From Propionibacteriaceae bacterium UBA6122 (GTDB taxonomy: Bacteria; Actinomycetota; Actinomycetes; Propionibacteriales; Propionibacteriaceae): a DNA stretch of 42,842 bases. The stretch is from assembly GCA_002428365.1 (NCBI GenBank), contig DIVW01000018.1:43698-86539 (forward strand). Reading direction: 5' to 3'. Made by a program: the position numbers and the translations under genes. Positions 23,590 through 31,962 of the stretch are shown here, one piece after another (position 1 is the first letter of the stretch; the number at the start of each line of letters is the position of its first letter). Below the pieces are notes generated by a model. The model was given only the letters and a program-made list of their open reading frames with translations, had not been told where the DNA came from and did no database searches.

Positions 23590-23784
23590 TCACCGATGAG
23601 TTTCGGCCAACTCCAACTCGGCCCACGCACAACGCCAGATCTGCTTGCACGGAACGCCAGCAGCGAGCGCTTCTTCGACGGTGCGTTGTCCCAAGGTGCC
23701 GATCACGTAGGTCTGGGCCCACAACAACGAGTACGGATAGGTGAGGTGCTTATCCAGTCGGGCGCGAAGTTCGGCCTCGCGCAT
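23590..23784 (-). CDS. DUF3046 family protein
   Basis: A 64-residue protein of DUF3046, an actinobacterial family of unknown function that is almost always next to recA (Rv2738c in M. tuberculosis). Seen: 'LGQRTVEEALAAGVPCKQIW' followed by 'RCAWAELEL', the conserved C-terminal half. The N-terminal half 'MREAELRARLDKHLTYPYSL' is less typical. It lies 6 nt after the clgR stop in the same direction, so it is probably co-transcribed with clgR. Confidence 0.85.
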   Translation of the reverse strand: MREAELRARLDKHLTYPYSLLWAQTYVIGTLGQRTVEEALAAGVPCKQIWRCAWAELELAETHR

Positions 23785-23790
23785 CGCGAT

Positions 23791-24099
23791 TCAGGCAGCC
23801 TGAACGCGGGGGCGCAGCGGCAACTGGGTCACCTGGGCGGTGCGCAGCGAATCGATGCGATCTGAAACCTGGCGCAGCACACTGGAAAGTGGCACTCCGA
23901 GTGCCCCGCAAATAGCGTTCAACAACTCCGAGGAGGCTTCCTTCTGGCCGCGCTCAATCTCCGACAGGTAGCCGAGGCTTACCTGGGCTCGTCCAGAGAC
24001 CTCGCGCAGGGTCAGGTTTTCGGACGTGCGCAACTCACGCAGTGACTCACCGAGGATCTCCCTCAGGATCACCGGCCGGGTGTGCACTTCGGTAACCAT
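23791..24099 (-). CDS. clgR: ClgR-type XRE regulator
   Basis: A 102-residue Cro/C1-type helix-turn-helix protein. The HTH is at about residues 13-68 ('LGESLRELRTSENLTLREVS' then 'GRAQVSLGYLSEIERGQKEA'), with the conserved 'ASSELLNAICGALGVPLSSVL' helix pair. In corynebacteria, mycobacteria and streptomycetes ClgR activates clpP/clpC, other proteostasis genes and sometimes recX or its own gene. Position between cinA and DUF3046/recA is diagnostic. The ATG has no Shine-Dalgarno and a TAGAGT hexamer 6 nt upstream, indicating a leaderless mRNA. No clear CGC-N5-GCG ClgR site was seen in the 74-bp gap upstream. Confidence 0.92.
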   Translation of the reverse strand: MVTEVHTRPVILREILGESLRELRTSENLTLREVSGRAQVSLGYLSEIERGQKEASSELLNAICGALGVPLSSVLRQVSDRIDSLRTAQVTQLPLRPRVQAA

Positions 24100-24105
24100 G
24101 ACTCG

Positions 24106-24111
24106 ACTCTA
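24106..24111 (-). promoter_or_regulatory. -10 hexamer TAGAGT, leaderless promoter of clgR
   Basis: Complement of 'actcta', 6 nt before the ATG at 24097-24099. No Shine-Dalgarno and no clear -35. Confidence 0.6.
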
Positions 24112-24173
24112 CCTGCCCCTTGCTGTGGTTCTGGTCTTAGTTCAACAACGCCACGCGGACGCCAGATTGTTCC

Positions 24174-24668
24174 TCAACCATTGGTAGAGGCCGCCTCAAG
24201 CCTGGCCAGCAGGCCCGCCAGCGCAGCGGTAACGGTACCTGCTCGGATCTGGTCACGGGAGCCAGCCAGGTCAATTCTGCTAGCAGCGCAGCCTCCGTCC
24301 GGCCCAGCAAGGCCCAGCCAAACCTCACCGGGCAGGTGCCCGTCCTGCGGATCGGGGCCAGCGACACCGGTGACCGCGATCCCCCAATCGGCGCCAGTCA
24401 GCCGTCGAACTCCGGCGGCCATCTCCTCGGCGACCTGGCTCGAAACGGCTCCGTGAACGCCCAACACCTCGGCCGCAACGCCGCCCAGGCTTGCCTTCAG
24501 CTCGGTGGCGTAGGTGATCAGCCCACCCAAATAGGCCTTCGATGCCCCCGGCACCGCAGTGAGGGACGCACCGATCAGGCCACCGGTTAGCGACTCAGCC
24601 GTAGCCAGGGTTTGCTCGGCGGCGATCAGCGCCGCGACCACCCGTTGGGCCAGTGACTCAGGAGGCAT
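24174..24668 (-). CDS. cinA: CinA C-terminal domain protein (PncC-type amidohydrolase)
   Basis: A 164-residue CinA_C domain protein. Such proteins hydrolyse nicotinamide mononucleotide to nicotinate mononucleotide and ammonia in NAD salvage. Seen: 'ATAESLTGGLIGASLT' (catalytic Ser region), 'GGLITYATELKASLGG' (Lys), 'GAVSSQVAEEMAAG' and 'GIAVTGVAGPDPQDG'. The MoeA-like N-terminal domain of full-length CinA is absent, as in many bacteria. Its start lies inside the 3' end of pgsA (11-nt overlap), which puts it in the rimO-pgsA-cinA operon. Confidence 0.92.
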   Translation of the reverse strand: MPPESLAQRVVAALIAAEQTLATAESLTGGLIGASLTAVPGASKAYLGGLITYATELKASLGGVAAEVLGVHGAVSSQVAEEMAAGVRRLTGADWGIAVTGVAGPDPQDGHLPGEVWLGLAGPDGGCAASRIDLAGSRDQIRAGTVTAALAGLLARLEAASTNG

Positions 24669-25272
24669 CCGACTTCGGCTCCGCGTTACTTTGCCGACGC
24701 AACCGCAACGCGTCGAAGACGTACATCACCCCGGTGATCACGGTCAGCGCGAAGGCAGCCCCCATCACCAGCCACCCCAGCCAGAACCAGAACGGTGCCG
24801 CCTGCCAGATCGGATAGGGCAGGAAGATCAGCAGGGCAACAGCCTGGGTGACGGTCTTGAGTTTTCCGGCCGGAGCGGCAGCCATCACCGCGTACTTCAG
24901 CATCACTACCCGCATCCAGGTGATGCCCCATTCGCGAGCCAGAATCAGGACGGTGATCCACCATGGCAGCTCACCGAAAATGCTCAGCACGATGAACGCT
25001 GCGCCAGTGAGCGCCTTGTCGGCGATCGGATCCCAGATCTTGCCGAAATCACTGACCAAGCCGTATTTGCGAGCCAACATGCCATCGAAGTAGTCGGTGA
25101 GGATGGCCAGCCCGAAGGCCGCCGTGCCAGCCAGCCGCCAGCCGAAGCCCACTCCAGGCTCCACGAACATCAGCACCACGAAGACCGGTACCAGCACCAG
25201 CCGCAGCACGGTGAGGGCGTTAGGCAATTGGGCTGGAATGGGCGGCTTCACCGGCGGCGCGTCCTGGCTCAT
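24658..25272 (-). CDS. pgsA: CDP-diacylglycerol-glycerol-3-phosphate 3-phosphatidyltransferase
   Basis: Integral membrane enzyme that makes phosphatidylglycerol phosphate. The 204-residue form has the CDP-alcohol phosphotransferase motif D60-x2-D63-G-x2-A-R-x8-G77-x3-D81-x3-D85 ('DYFDGMLARKYGLVSDFG' then 'KIWDPIADK'), with about five membrane helices. The start ATG overlaps the rimO stop by 4 bp (ATGA); a longer frame to 25329 is rejected because it runs into rimO. This is the actinobacterial 'pgsA3' position beside cinA and clgR, so a paralogue with a slightly different alcohol substrate cannot be excluded. Confidence 0.93.
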   Translation of the reverse strand: MSQDAPPVKPPIPAQLPNALTVLRLVLVPVFVVLMFVEPGVGFGWRLAGTAAFGLAILTDYFDGMLARKYGLVSDFGKIWDPIADKALTGAAFIVLSIFGELPWWITVLILAREWGITWMRVVMLKYAVMAAAPAGKLKTVTQAVALLIFLPYPIWQAAPFWFWLGWLVMGAAFALTVITGVMYVFDALRLRRQSNAEPKSDAS

Positions 25273-26708
25273 TGGTTCTCCAACTCGGCGATCAGGTCCA
25301 CCCCGTCCGCCTCGCTGACGATACTCCAAACCAGGCTGCCAACTCCTACGCTCGCTGCGGTTGGTCGCAAAGTGGTCTGCCCGTCGGTCTCCGGCCCCTG
25401 ATGGGCGGCGCGGCCGATGGCTTCGCCGGTCTCACCGACCGCCTCAACCAGTACTTGCACCCGCGAACCGATGCGAGCTTCGGCCCGCTCAGCCGAGACT
25501 GTCTCCACCAGGCTCGCGATGCGATCCACTCGGTCGGCGATCACCTCTTCGGCGACTTTCGGACGCAACCGCTCCCCCTCGGTGCCCTCCTCATCGGAGT
25601 AGCCGAACACCCCGACCGCGTCCATTTCGGCGGCGGCCAGGAAGTCGGCCAGTTCGTTGACCATCTCCTCGGTCTCGCCAGGGAAGCCAAGGATCACGTT
25701 GCTGCGGATTCCGGCCTCGGGCCGCTCGGCACGAATGCGCGCGAGTAGATCGAGGAAGGAGTCAGGATTGCCGAAGCGTCGCATCCGGCGCAGCAGCGGC
25801 TCAGCGGCGTGCTGGAAGGGCAGATCGAAGTACGGCACCACGTTGGGCAGCGTAAGCATCGAATGCAGCAAGGAGCTGTGAATCTCGGCCGGCTGTAGGT
25901 AGCTGACTCGAATCCAGTCCAAGCCGTCCACGCCGGACAACTCGGCGACCAGGGTTTCCAGGTTGGTTCCAAGATCGCGGCCATAGCCGGTGGAATTCTC
26001 GCTGACCAGGACGACTTCACGCACGCCACTCGCCACCAACCAGCGTGCCTCGTTCACCACTTCAGCCACTGGACGCGAGAGGTAGGAGCCACGAAAGCTC
26101 GGAATGGCGCAGAACGCACAGCGACGATCGCAACCAGAAGCGATCTTCAGCGGCGCGCTCGGGCCGGCGTCCAGCCGTTGCCGCAACACCCTGGGTCCGC
26201 CCGGCGGCGCTACACCGACCGGCAATTCTGCATGCCCGGGCACCGAAAGGCCTGAGGCGCCCGCCCGCCGGGCCGCCGGTGCCAGCGGCAGCAGCGTCCG
26301 GCGATCGCGACGCTGATGTGATTTGGGCCGATCCCCGGCCAGGATCGCGGTGAGTCGGGCGCCAATGTCGGGATAGTCGTCGAAGCCGAGTACTGCGTCA
26401 GCTTCGGGCAGGGCCTCAGCCAGTTCGGCGCCATAGCGCTCGGCCAGGCAACCCACCGCGATCACCGCCTTGGTGGCACCGCTGCCCTTATGGTCGGCCG
26501 CGGCGAGCAGGGTGTCGACCGAGTCCTTCTTGGCCGCATCGATGAACCCACAGGTGTTCACCACAATCGCGGCAGCGGCCTGCGGATCGTCGACGAGCTC
26601 GAAGCCGTCCGCGGCAAGGCGGCCAGCCAACTCTTCAGAATCGACTTCGTTGCGGGCACAGCCGAGGCTGATTAGATGGACTCCGATGGCCGTGCCTTGC
26701 TCAATCAC
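25269..26708 (-). CDS. rimO: Ribosomal protein S12 methylthiotransferase RimO
   Basis: Radical-SAM methylthiotransferase that modifies an Asp of ribosomal protein S12. The 479-residue protein has cluster cysteines 17 ('SLGCARNEVDS'), 53 ('NTCGFIDAAK') and 87 ('AVGCLAE') and the radical-SAM triad Cys193/197/200 in 'CDRRCAFC'. A basic, Pro-rich insert of about 60 residues (130-187) precedes the triad, as in other actinobacterial RimO proteins. It starts at a GTG (26706-26708) with no Shine-Dalgarno and a TAGCCT 6 nt upstream, so it appears leaderless although ftsK ends only 20 nt upstream. pgsA overlaps its stop. Confidence 0.96.
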   Translation of the reverse strand: MIEQGTAIGVHLISLGCARNEVDSEELAGRLAADGFELVDDPQAAAAIVVNTCGFIDAAKKDSVDTLLAAADHKGSGATKAVIAVGCLAERYGAELAEALPEADAVLGFDDYPDIGARLTAILAGDRPKSHQRRDRRTLLPLAPAARRAGASGLSVPGHAELPVGVAPPGGPRVLRQRLDAGPSAPLKIASGCDRRCAFCAIPSFRGSYLSRPVAEVVNEARWLVASGVREVVLVSENSTGYGRDLGTNLETLVAELSGVDGLDWIRVSYLQPAEIHSSLLHSMLTLPNVVPYFDLPFQHAAEPLLRRMRRFGNPDSFLDLLARIRAERPEAGIRSNVILGFPGETEEMVNELADFLAAAEMDAVGVFGYSDEEGTEGERLRPKVAEEVIADRVDRIASLVETVSAERAEARIGSRVQVLVEAVGETGEAIGRAAHQGPETDGQTTLRPTAASVGVGSLVWSIVSEADGVDLIAELENQ

Positions 26709-26714
26709 CGGCTC

Positions 26715-26720
26715 AGGCTA
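26715..26720 (-). promoter_or_regulatory. -10 hexamer TAGCCT, leaderless promoter of rimO
   Basis: Complement of 'aggcta', 6 nt before the rimO GTG, in the short gap after ftsK. A promoter here would let rimO-pgsA-cinA be expressed without ftsK. Confidence 0.5.
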
Positions 26721-26728
26721 CCGGCAGC

Positions 26729-29146
26729 TCAGCCTTCGCGCAGCGCCGCCAAGACGTCATCGAGGTCGTCAGGCTTGACCAGCACCTCACGCGGCTTGGA
26801 ACCCTCCGAAGGCCCGACCACTCCCCTGGTTTCGAGAATGTCCATCAGGCGCCCGGCTTTGGCGAAGCCGACCCGCAGCTTGCGCTGCAGCATCGAGGTG
26901 GACCCAAGCTGCAGGTTCACCACCAGATGGGCGGCTTCTAGCACCAGTTCCAGATCGTCGCCAATGTCTTCGGCAACGGCACGGCTCGATTCGGCCGGCA
27001 CGGCCACGTCCTCGCGGTATTGCGGGGCGAGCTGTTCGCTGACCTTCTTCACTACGGCACGGATCTCGGACTCAGTCACCCACGCACCTTGGACGCGCAG
27101 CGGCTTGGATTGGCCCATCGGCAGGAAGAGCGCGTCGCCCTGGCCGACCAGCTTCTCCGCGCCTGGCGTATCGAGAATGACTCGTGAATCGGTCATCGAA
27201 CTGGTGGCGAAGGCCAGCCGCGACGGCACATTGGCCTTGATCAGGCCGGTGACCACATCGGTGGACGGACGCTGGGTGGCCAGCACCAGGTGGATGCCGG
27301 CGGCGCGCGCCAACTGAGTGATGCGAACGATCGAGTCCTCCACATCGCGCGGCGCGACCATCATCAGGTCGGAAAGCTCGTCAACGATCACCAGGAGGTA
27401 GGGGTAGGGAGCCAGAATCCGCTCCGAGCCCGGCGGCAGCTTCACTTGACCACCTCGCACGGCCTTGTTGAAGTCGTCGACGTGGCGGAACCCGAAAGCG
27501 GCCAGGTCGTCGTAGCGGGCGTCCATCTCCCGCACCACCCATTGCAGGGCCTCCGCGGCCTTCTTGGCGTTGGTGATAATCGGCGTGACCAGGTGCGGGA
27601 TGCCTTCGTAGTGGGTCAGCTCGACCCGCTTGGGATCGACCAGCAGCATCCGCACCTCTTCGGGCGTGGAGCGCATCATGATCGAGGTGATCATCGAGTT
27701 AACGAAGCTCGACTTGCCCGAACCAGTGGCGCCAGCCACCAGCAGGTGGGGCATCTTGCACAGGTTGGCCACCACATAGCCGCCCTCGACATCCTTGCCC
27801 AGCCCAACGGTCATCGGGTGGTGGTCGTTGCGGGCCCGATTTGAGCGCAGCACATCGCCGAGGGAGACGATCTCCTTGTCAGCGTTGGGAATCTCAATGC
27901 CGATCGCCGACTTGCCCGGAATCGGGCTCAAGATGCGCACATCGGCCGAGGCCACCGCGTAGGCGATGTTCTTGGCCAACGCGGTCACCTTCTCGACCTT
28001 CACCGCGTTACCCAGCTCGACTTCGTAGCGGGTCACGGTTGGTCCGCGGGTGTAGCCGGTGACAGTGGCGTCGATCTCGAACTGCTTCAGCACCTGGGTG
28101 AGACTGCCGACCACCTGATCGCTGGCTACGGTGCGCGCCTTCGGCACGCTGCCCGGCTTCAAGATGGCCGGATCAGGCAGTTCGTAGACCACATCGCCGC
28201 TCAGGGCGGGCTGCTCGGCCCGCAGCGGCGCCGAGGAAATCTCCGGGGCGACCAACGCGGGCTCAACCGGCTTCTTCCGCGCGCCGGGACGAGGCCGGTC
28301 GACGAGCGCCACGGTCTGCTCAGCGTCCGGGTCGTCGAGGTCGTCGTCGGCTGCAATCAAGGGGGTGTCATAGGCGCGATGACTGATGCCGTACTCGATC
28401 TCCGGCTTCGGCGGACGCCGCAGCTTGGCAGCCACCGCCGCGATGCGGGCGCCCATTTCGCTGATGGGGATGCCCAGGATCACCAGCGCGCCGATGAGCG
28501 CGACGATCAGCAGCGCAGTCAGGGCCAAACCCGACCCCAGCGGCTGCATCAGCATCGAAGACGACAGGAAGCCTAGGAACCCACCAGCCTCGCGCACCAA
28601 AGCTGGCTGATTGCCCGGCGGGAAACCGCGGGCGATGTGAATCACGCCGAGCGTGCCGAAAAGCGCGGCCGCCCAGCCCACCACCTGACGTCCGGCACTA
28701 CCGTGCCGCTCGGGGTGACGGAAGGTGCGCCAAGCCATCGCCACCGCGGCCACTGGTACTGCGTAGGCGAACACTCCGACCACCGTGGTGACGCCGATGG
28801 CAATCCAGGTACCGACCGGGGCCGGCAAACCGAACCAGAACTGAGCGGCCACCAGCAGCGCGAACAGCATCAACGCCAAGGAGGAGCCGTCATGGCGCTT
28901 CTCGGGATCGAGATCTTTCACCGAAGGGCCGATGGCGCGAATCCCGTTGCCACACGCACTTGCCAGCCCTCGCCAACCGGCAGCGATGCCCCGGCCGATG
29001 CCGGAGATCAGCTTCGACAGCCCCGATTGCTGGGGCTGTTTGTTGCGTGCTGAAGTGCTCTTCTTACTTCCGGAACTCCTGGAGGCACCAGAGCGCGTAG
29101 ACGCAGAGGTGCGGCTCCGCGAAGGGGAAGACGCGCGGGTCGCCAT
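26729..29146 (-). CDS. ftsK: DNA translocase FtsK
   Basis: Septum-associated DNA pump that clears chromosome termini before division. The 805-residue protein has a Ser/Arg/Lys-rich cytoplasmic start, four to five membrane helices between about residues 88 and 228, a short linker, an alpha/beta motor domain with Walker A GATGSGKS (472-479) and 'MLLVDPKRVEL', and a C-terminal winged-helix gamma domain ending at 'LDDVLAALREG'. The linker (about 235-340) is short for this family. The ATG has no Shine-Dalgarno but has TAGGTT 6 nt upstream, so it is probably leaderless. Confidence 0.97.
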   Translation of the reverse strand: MATRASSPSRSRTSASTRSGASRSSGSKKSTSARNKQPQQSGLSKLISGIGRGIAAGWRGLASACGNGIRAIGPSVKDLDPEKRHDGSSLALMLFALLVAAQFWFGLPAPVGTWIAIGVTTVVGVFAYAVPVAAVAMAWRTFRHPERHGSAGRQVVGWAAALFGTLGVIHIARGFPPGNQPALVREAGGFLGFLSSSMLMQPLGSGLALTALLIVALIGALVILGIPISEMGARIAAVAAKLRRPPKPEIEYGISHRAYDTPLIAADDDLDDPDAEQTVALVDRPRPGARKKPVEPALVAPEISSAPLRAEQPALSGDVVYELPDPAILKPGSVPKARTVASDQVVGSLTQVLKQFEIDATVTGYTRGPTVTRYEVELGNAVKVEKVTALAKNIAYAVASADVRILSPIPGKSAIGIEIPNADKEIVSLGDVLRSNRARNDHHPMTVGLGKDVEGGYVVANLCKMPHLLVAGATGSGKSSFVNSMITSIMMRSTPEEVRMLLVDPKRVELTHYEGIPHLVTPIITNAKKAAEALQWVVREMDARYDDLAAFGFRHVDDFNKAVRGGQVKLPPGSERILAPYPYLLVIVDELSDLMMVAPRDVEDSIVRITQLARAAGIHLVLATQRPSTDVVTGLIKANVPSRLAFATSSMTDSRVILDTPGAEKLVGQGDALFLPMGQSKPLRVQGAWVTESEIRAVVKKVSEQLAPQYREDVAVPAESSRAVAEDIGDDLELVLEAAHLVVNLQLGSTSMLQRKLRVGFAKAGRLMDILETRGVVGPSEGSKPREVLVKPDDLDDVLAALREG

Positions 29147-29152
29147 GACACC

Positions 29153-29158
29153 AACCTA
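29153..29158 (-). promoter_or_regulatory. -10 hexamer TAGGTT, leaderless promoter of ftsK
   Basis: Complement of 'aaccta', 6 nt before the ATG at 29144-29146. No Shine-Dalgarno. Confidence 0.6.
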
Positions 29159-29214
29159 TCCAGCCGAGGCCAAAACCAACGGCTTCCACGCCGGGACCAG
29201 CCCAGGTTGACCGA

Positions 29215-30159
29215 TCAGAAGTGCTTCCAGCCCGCTGAATCCACCGCTGGCACAGCGCCGTCCACTAGGACCGACGGCTGCCCGGGCACCACTTTGCCGA
29301 TCGGCGTCCACCCGGCGGGCACCTTGTCTGGCGGGAAAGTGGCCACCAGGGCATGGTCGTCGCCACCGGTCAGTTGGAACCCCAAGGGGTCTCCCCCACC
29401 CAGTGCCGCCGCCACCGCCTGTTGCGGCTCGGCGATCTCGAAAGCCGCCGAGTCCAGCTCAATGCACACCCCGGACGCCTTTGCGACGTGGCCGAGATCG
29501 GCGAGCAGGCCATCAGAGACATCGATCATCGCGGTAGCGCCAGCTTCGGCGGCGATCCGGCCCTCGCCGTAGGGCACTTCAGGTACCCGGTGGGCCACCA
29601 CTACCGCTCCCGGCGAGCGGAACCCCCTGGTCAGCACGGCCAACCCGGCAGCAGCCCAACCGAGTCGGCCAACGAAGGCCACCACCTCGCCGGGACGGGC
29701 ACCGCTGCGGGTAACCGGCGCCACCCCACCCAGATCAGCCAGCACGGTGACGGTGACCACGATCAGCGAGGCCGCAGTGAGGTCGCCGCCGACCAGTTGG
29801 GCGCCAGCCTTTTCGCACTCAGCTCGGACGCCGCGCGCGAAGCCGTCCACCCAATCGGTAGGCGTTTCAGTTGGCATGGCCAAACTGACCACCACTCCGA
29901 CCGGCACGGCCCCCATCGCTTCAGCGTCGGCCACGCAGGCCCCGACTGCTCGACGGCCAACATCTTCGGGTCCAGACCAGTTGCGGCGAAAGTGCACGTT
30001 CTCAACCATGGTGTCGGTCGAGACAGCCAGGTCGCCGACCAGCCGCAACACCGCCGCATCATCGCCGACACCCAGCAGCACCGGCCCGCCAGCACCTAGG
30101 CCGGCAGTGATCCGATCGATCAGCGCGAACTCGCCGACTTCGGCAGCCGATCCGCTCAT
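29215..30159 (-). CDS. thiL: Thiamine-monophosphate kinase
   Basis: Phosphorylates thiamine monophosphate to thiamine diphosphate, the cofactor form. The 314-residue protein has 'GVGDDAAV' (30-37), 'STDTMVENVHF' (47-57) with metal and ATP contacts, 'GDLTAAS', and 'DVSDGLLADLGHVAKASGV'. Its start overlaps the ddl stop by 4 bp (ATGA), so it is coupled to ddl. No TPP riboswitch is seen; it lies mid-operon. In many actinobacteria a DUF3515 lipoprotein gene separates ddl and thiL; that gene is absent here. Confidence 0.95.
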   Translation of the reverse strand: MSGSAAEVGEFALIDRITAGLGAGGPVLLGVGDDAAVLRLVGDLAVSTDTMVENVHFRRNWSGPEDVGRRAVGACVADAEAMGAVPVGVVVSLAMPTETPTDWVDGFARGVRAECEKAGAQLVGGDLTAASLIVVTVTVLADLGGVAPVTRSGARPGEVVAFVGRLGWAAAGLAVLTRGFRSPGAVVVAHRVPEVPYGEGRIAAEAGATAMIDVSDGLLADLGHVAKASGVCIELDSAAFEIAEPQQAVAAALGGGDPLGFQLTGGDDHALVATFPPDKVPAGWTPIGKVVPGQPSVLVDGAVPAVDSAGWKHF

Positions 30160-31271
30160 CGCAGCCCCAGCGGCCGGTTAAGGGCCAACTCCACCAGGGT
30201 CGCAATCAGGTCGGGGTATTCCAGCCCGCTGGCGGCCCACATCATCGGGAACATCGAGGTGCGGGTGAACCCGGGCATCGTGTTCAGCTCGTTCACATAC
30301 GCCTGCCCGTTCGCGGCCAGGAAGAGGTCAACCCGGGCCAGCCCTTCGGCGTTCATCACGGTGAAGGTGCGAGTGGCCAGCTCGCGCACTGCCGCGACGG
30401 TGGCCTCGTCAAGATTGGCCGGGACGTCGAGACTGACCTGGCTCTGCGGAAGATACTTGGCGTCGAAATCGTAAAAGGCGTTGGGATCGTGCATCCGAAT
30501 CTCGCCCGGCAATGAGGCCCGCGGCACCCCATCGAGCCCACCGAGCACGGCCACTTCGACTTCGCGAATGTCGGTGAAGCCCTGTTCGATCACCACCTTG
30601 GGGTCGAATCGCTGGGCCTCGGCGATGGCAGCCTCCATCGCGGCAGCCGATTCCACTTTGACGATGCCAAGGCTGGAGCCACCACGGGCCGGCTTGACGA
30701 ACACCGGCAGCTTCAACTCCGCTGCGCGCGCCAGGCAACCAGCCCGGTCGGTTAGCCAGTCGGTGGGGTTGATAGTCACCCACGGCCCCACCGGCAGCCC
30801 ACCGGCGGCCATCGCGCGCTTCATCAGGTCTTTGTCCATGCCGATGGCGCTGGCAGTCACTCCGGAGCCGACGTAGCGCACCCCGCCCATCTCGAACAGG
30901 CCCTGAATAGTGCCGTCCTCACCAAAGGGGCCATGCAGCAGCGCGAACGCCACATCGAAGGGCTCCACGTCGAGTAGCTGGTCGCCGGCAAGGGTGGCCA
31001 CCACCGGACGCTCGCCGGGCACCAGGATGGCTTTCGGGCGATCTGCCGGCACCTCGGGCAGGCGTCCGTCGATCACCTCGTAGCCAGCCAGTTCGGTAGC
31101 TGGAATCCGCACCCAGGCGCCTTCGTGGGTGATGCCAACCCCGACCACTTCGAAACGGTCGCCATCGATCGCGCGGGCGACGCCCCCAGCGGTCAGGCAA
31201 CTGATCTGGTGCTCAGAACTGGCACCGCCGAAAACGAGGAGTACCCGCGTTCGGGTGGGCTGGTTCGACAT
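30156..31271 (-). CDS. ddl: D-alanine-D-alanine ligase
   Basis: ATP-grasp ligase that makes D-Ala-D-Ala for peptidoglycan. The 371-residue form starting 'MSNQPTRTRVLLVFGGASSE' has the N-terminal GG-x-S-x-EH-x-IS motif (residues 15-24), 'LHGPFGEDGTIQGLFEM', the ATP-grasp lid 'VFVKPARGGSSLGI' and the metal ligands in 'YVNELNTMPGFT'. The ATG follows GGAGG. An upstream in-frame Met (31298) adds nine unsupported residues. A TAGGGT hexamer about 31 nt upstream is a candidate -10. It ends within the thiL start. Confidence 0.96.
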   Translation of the reverse strand: MSNQPTRTRVLLVFGGASSEHQISCLTAGGVARAIDGDRFEVVGVGITHEGAWVRIPATELAGYEVIDGRLPEVPADRPKAILVPGERPVVATLAGDQLLDVEPFDVAFALLHGPFGEDGTIQGLFEMGGVRYVGSGVTASAIGMDKDLMKRAMAAGGLPVGPWVTINPTDWLTDRAGCLARAAELKLPVFVKPARGGSSLGIVKVESAAAMEAAIAEAQRFDPKVVIEQGFTDIREVEVAVLGGLDGVPRASLPGEIRMHDPNAFYDFDAKYLPQSQVSLDVPANLDEATVAAVRELATRTFTVMNAEGLARVDLFLAANGQAYVNELNTMPGFTRTSMFPMMWAASGLEYPDLIATLVELALNRPLGLR

Positions 31272-31346
31272 CTGACCTCCGGGGTTGATCAGCCCCAACC
31301 CTAGCGCCGAACAGGTGGTGGTTCGGCCCCGCTGCGGGCCCTTCGA

Positions 31347-31952
31347 CTAGCTGGCGACCTTGGCCGGCAGCGTCTTGGGTAGCCAGCTGGGACGGGTGGC
31401 TTCGAACGCGGAGATCTCGGCCTCATGGGTGAGAGTGACCCCGATATCGTCCAGGCCCTCCAGGAGGCGATGCCGGGTGTAGTCGTCGATAGCGAACTCA
31501 AAGACCTGCTCGCCAGCGGTGATGGTCTTGGTCGCCAGATCTACGGTGAACTCCACCCCGGGGGTCTCTTCGGCGAGGGCCCACAGCTGCTCGACTACGG
31601 GCTGGTCGACCAGGGCCACCACTAGGCCGGCCTTGCCGGAGTTGCCGCGGAAGATGTCGCCGAAGCGAGAGCCGATGATCACCTTGAAGCCGTAGTTCTG
31701 CAGCGCCCAGACCGCGTGCTCACGCGAAGATCCGGTGCCAAACTCGGGGCCAGGAATCAGGATCGAGCCGGCAGCGTACGCCGGGGTGTTGAGCACGAAC
31801 TCGGGATCGTTGCGCCAAGCGGCGAACAGTCCGTCTTCGAAGCCGGTGCGGGTGACCCGCTTCAGGTAGACCGCGGGAATGATCTGGTCGGTGTCGACAT
31901 TGCTGCGACGCAGCGGGACGGCGATGCCGGTGTGCGAGCTGAACTTGTCCAT
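31347..31952 (-). CDS. leuD: 3-isopropylmalate dehydratase small subunit
   Basis: Small subunit of isopropylmalate isomerase in leucine synthesis. The 201-residue protein has 'IPLRRSNVDTDQIIPA'-like N-terminal text (here 'AVPLRRSNVDTDQIIPAVYL'), 'GTGSSREHAVWALQNYGFK' and 'RFGDIFRGNSGK', the substrate loop. The ATG follows AAGGAAA and lies 10 nt after the leuC stop. Downstream, 75 bp separate it from the ddl start. Confidence 0.97.
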   Translation of the reverse strand: MDKFSSHTGIAVPLRRSNVDTDQIIPAVYLKRVTRTGFEDGLFAAWRNDPEFVLNTPAYAAGSILIPGPEFGTGSSREHAVWALQNYGFKVIIGSRFGDIFRGNSGKAGLVVALVDQPVVEQLWALAEETPGVEFTVDLATKTITAGEQVFEFAIDDYTRHRLLEGLDDIGVTLTHEAEISAFEATRPSWLPKTLPAKVAS

Positions 31953-31962
31953 GTCAGTTTCC

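Noticed and set aside
24112..24140. ClgR self-binding site upstream of clgR
   Set aside because: CGC and GCG half-sites are present but 3 bp apart instead of 5.
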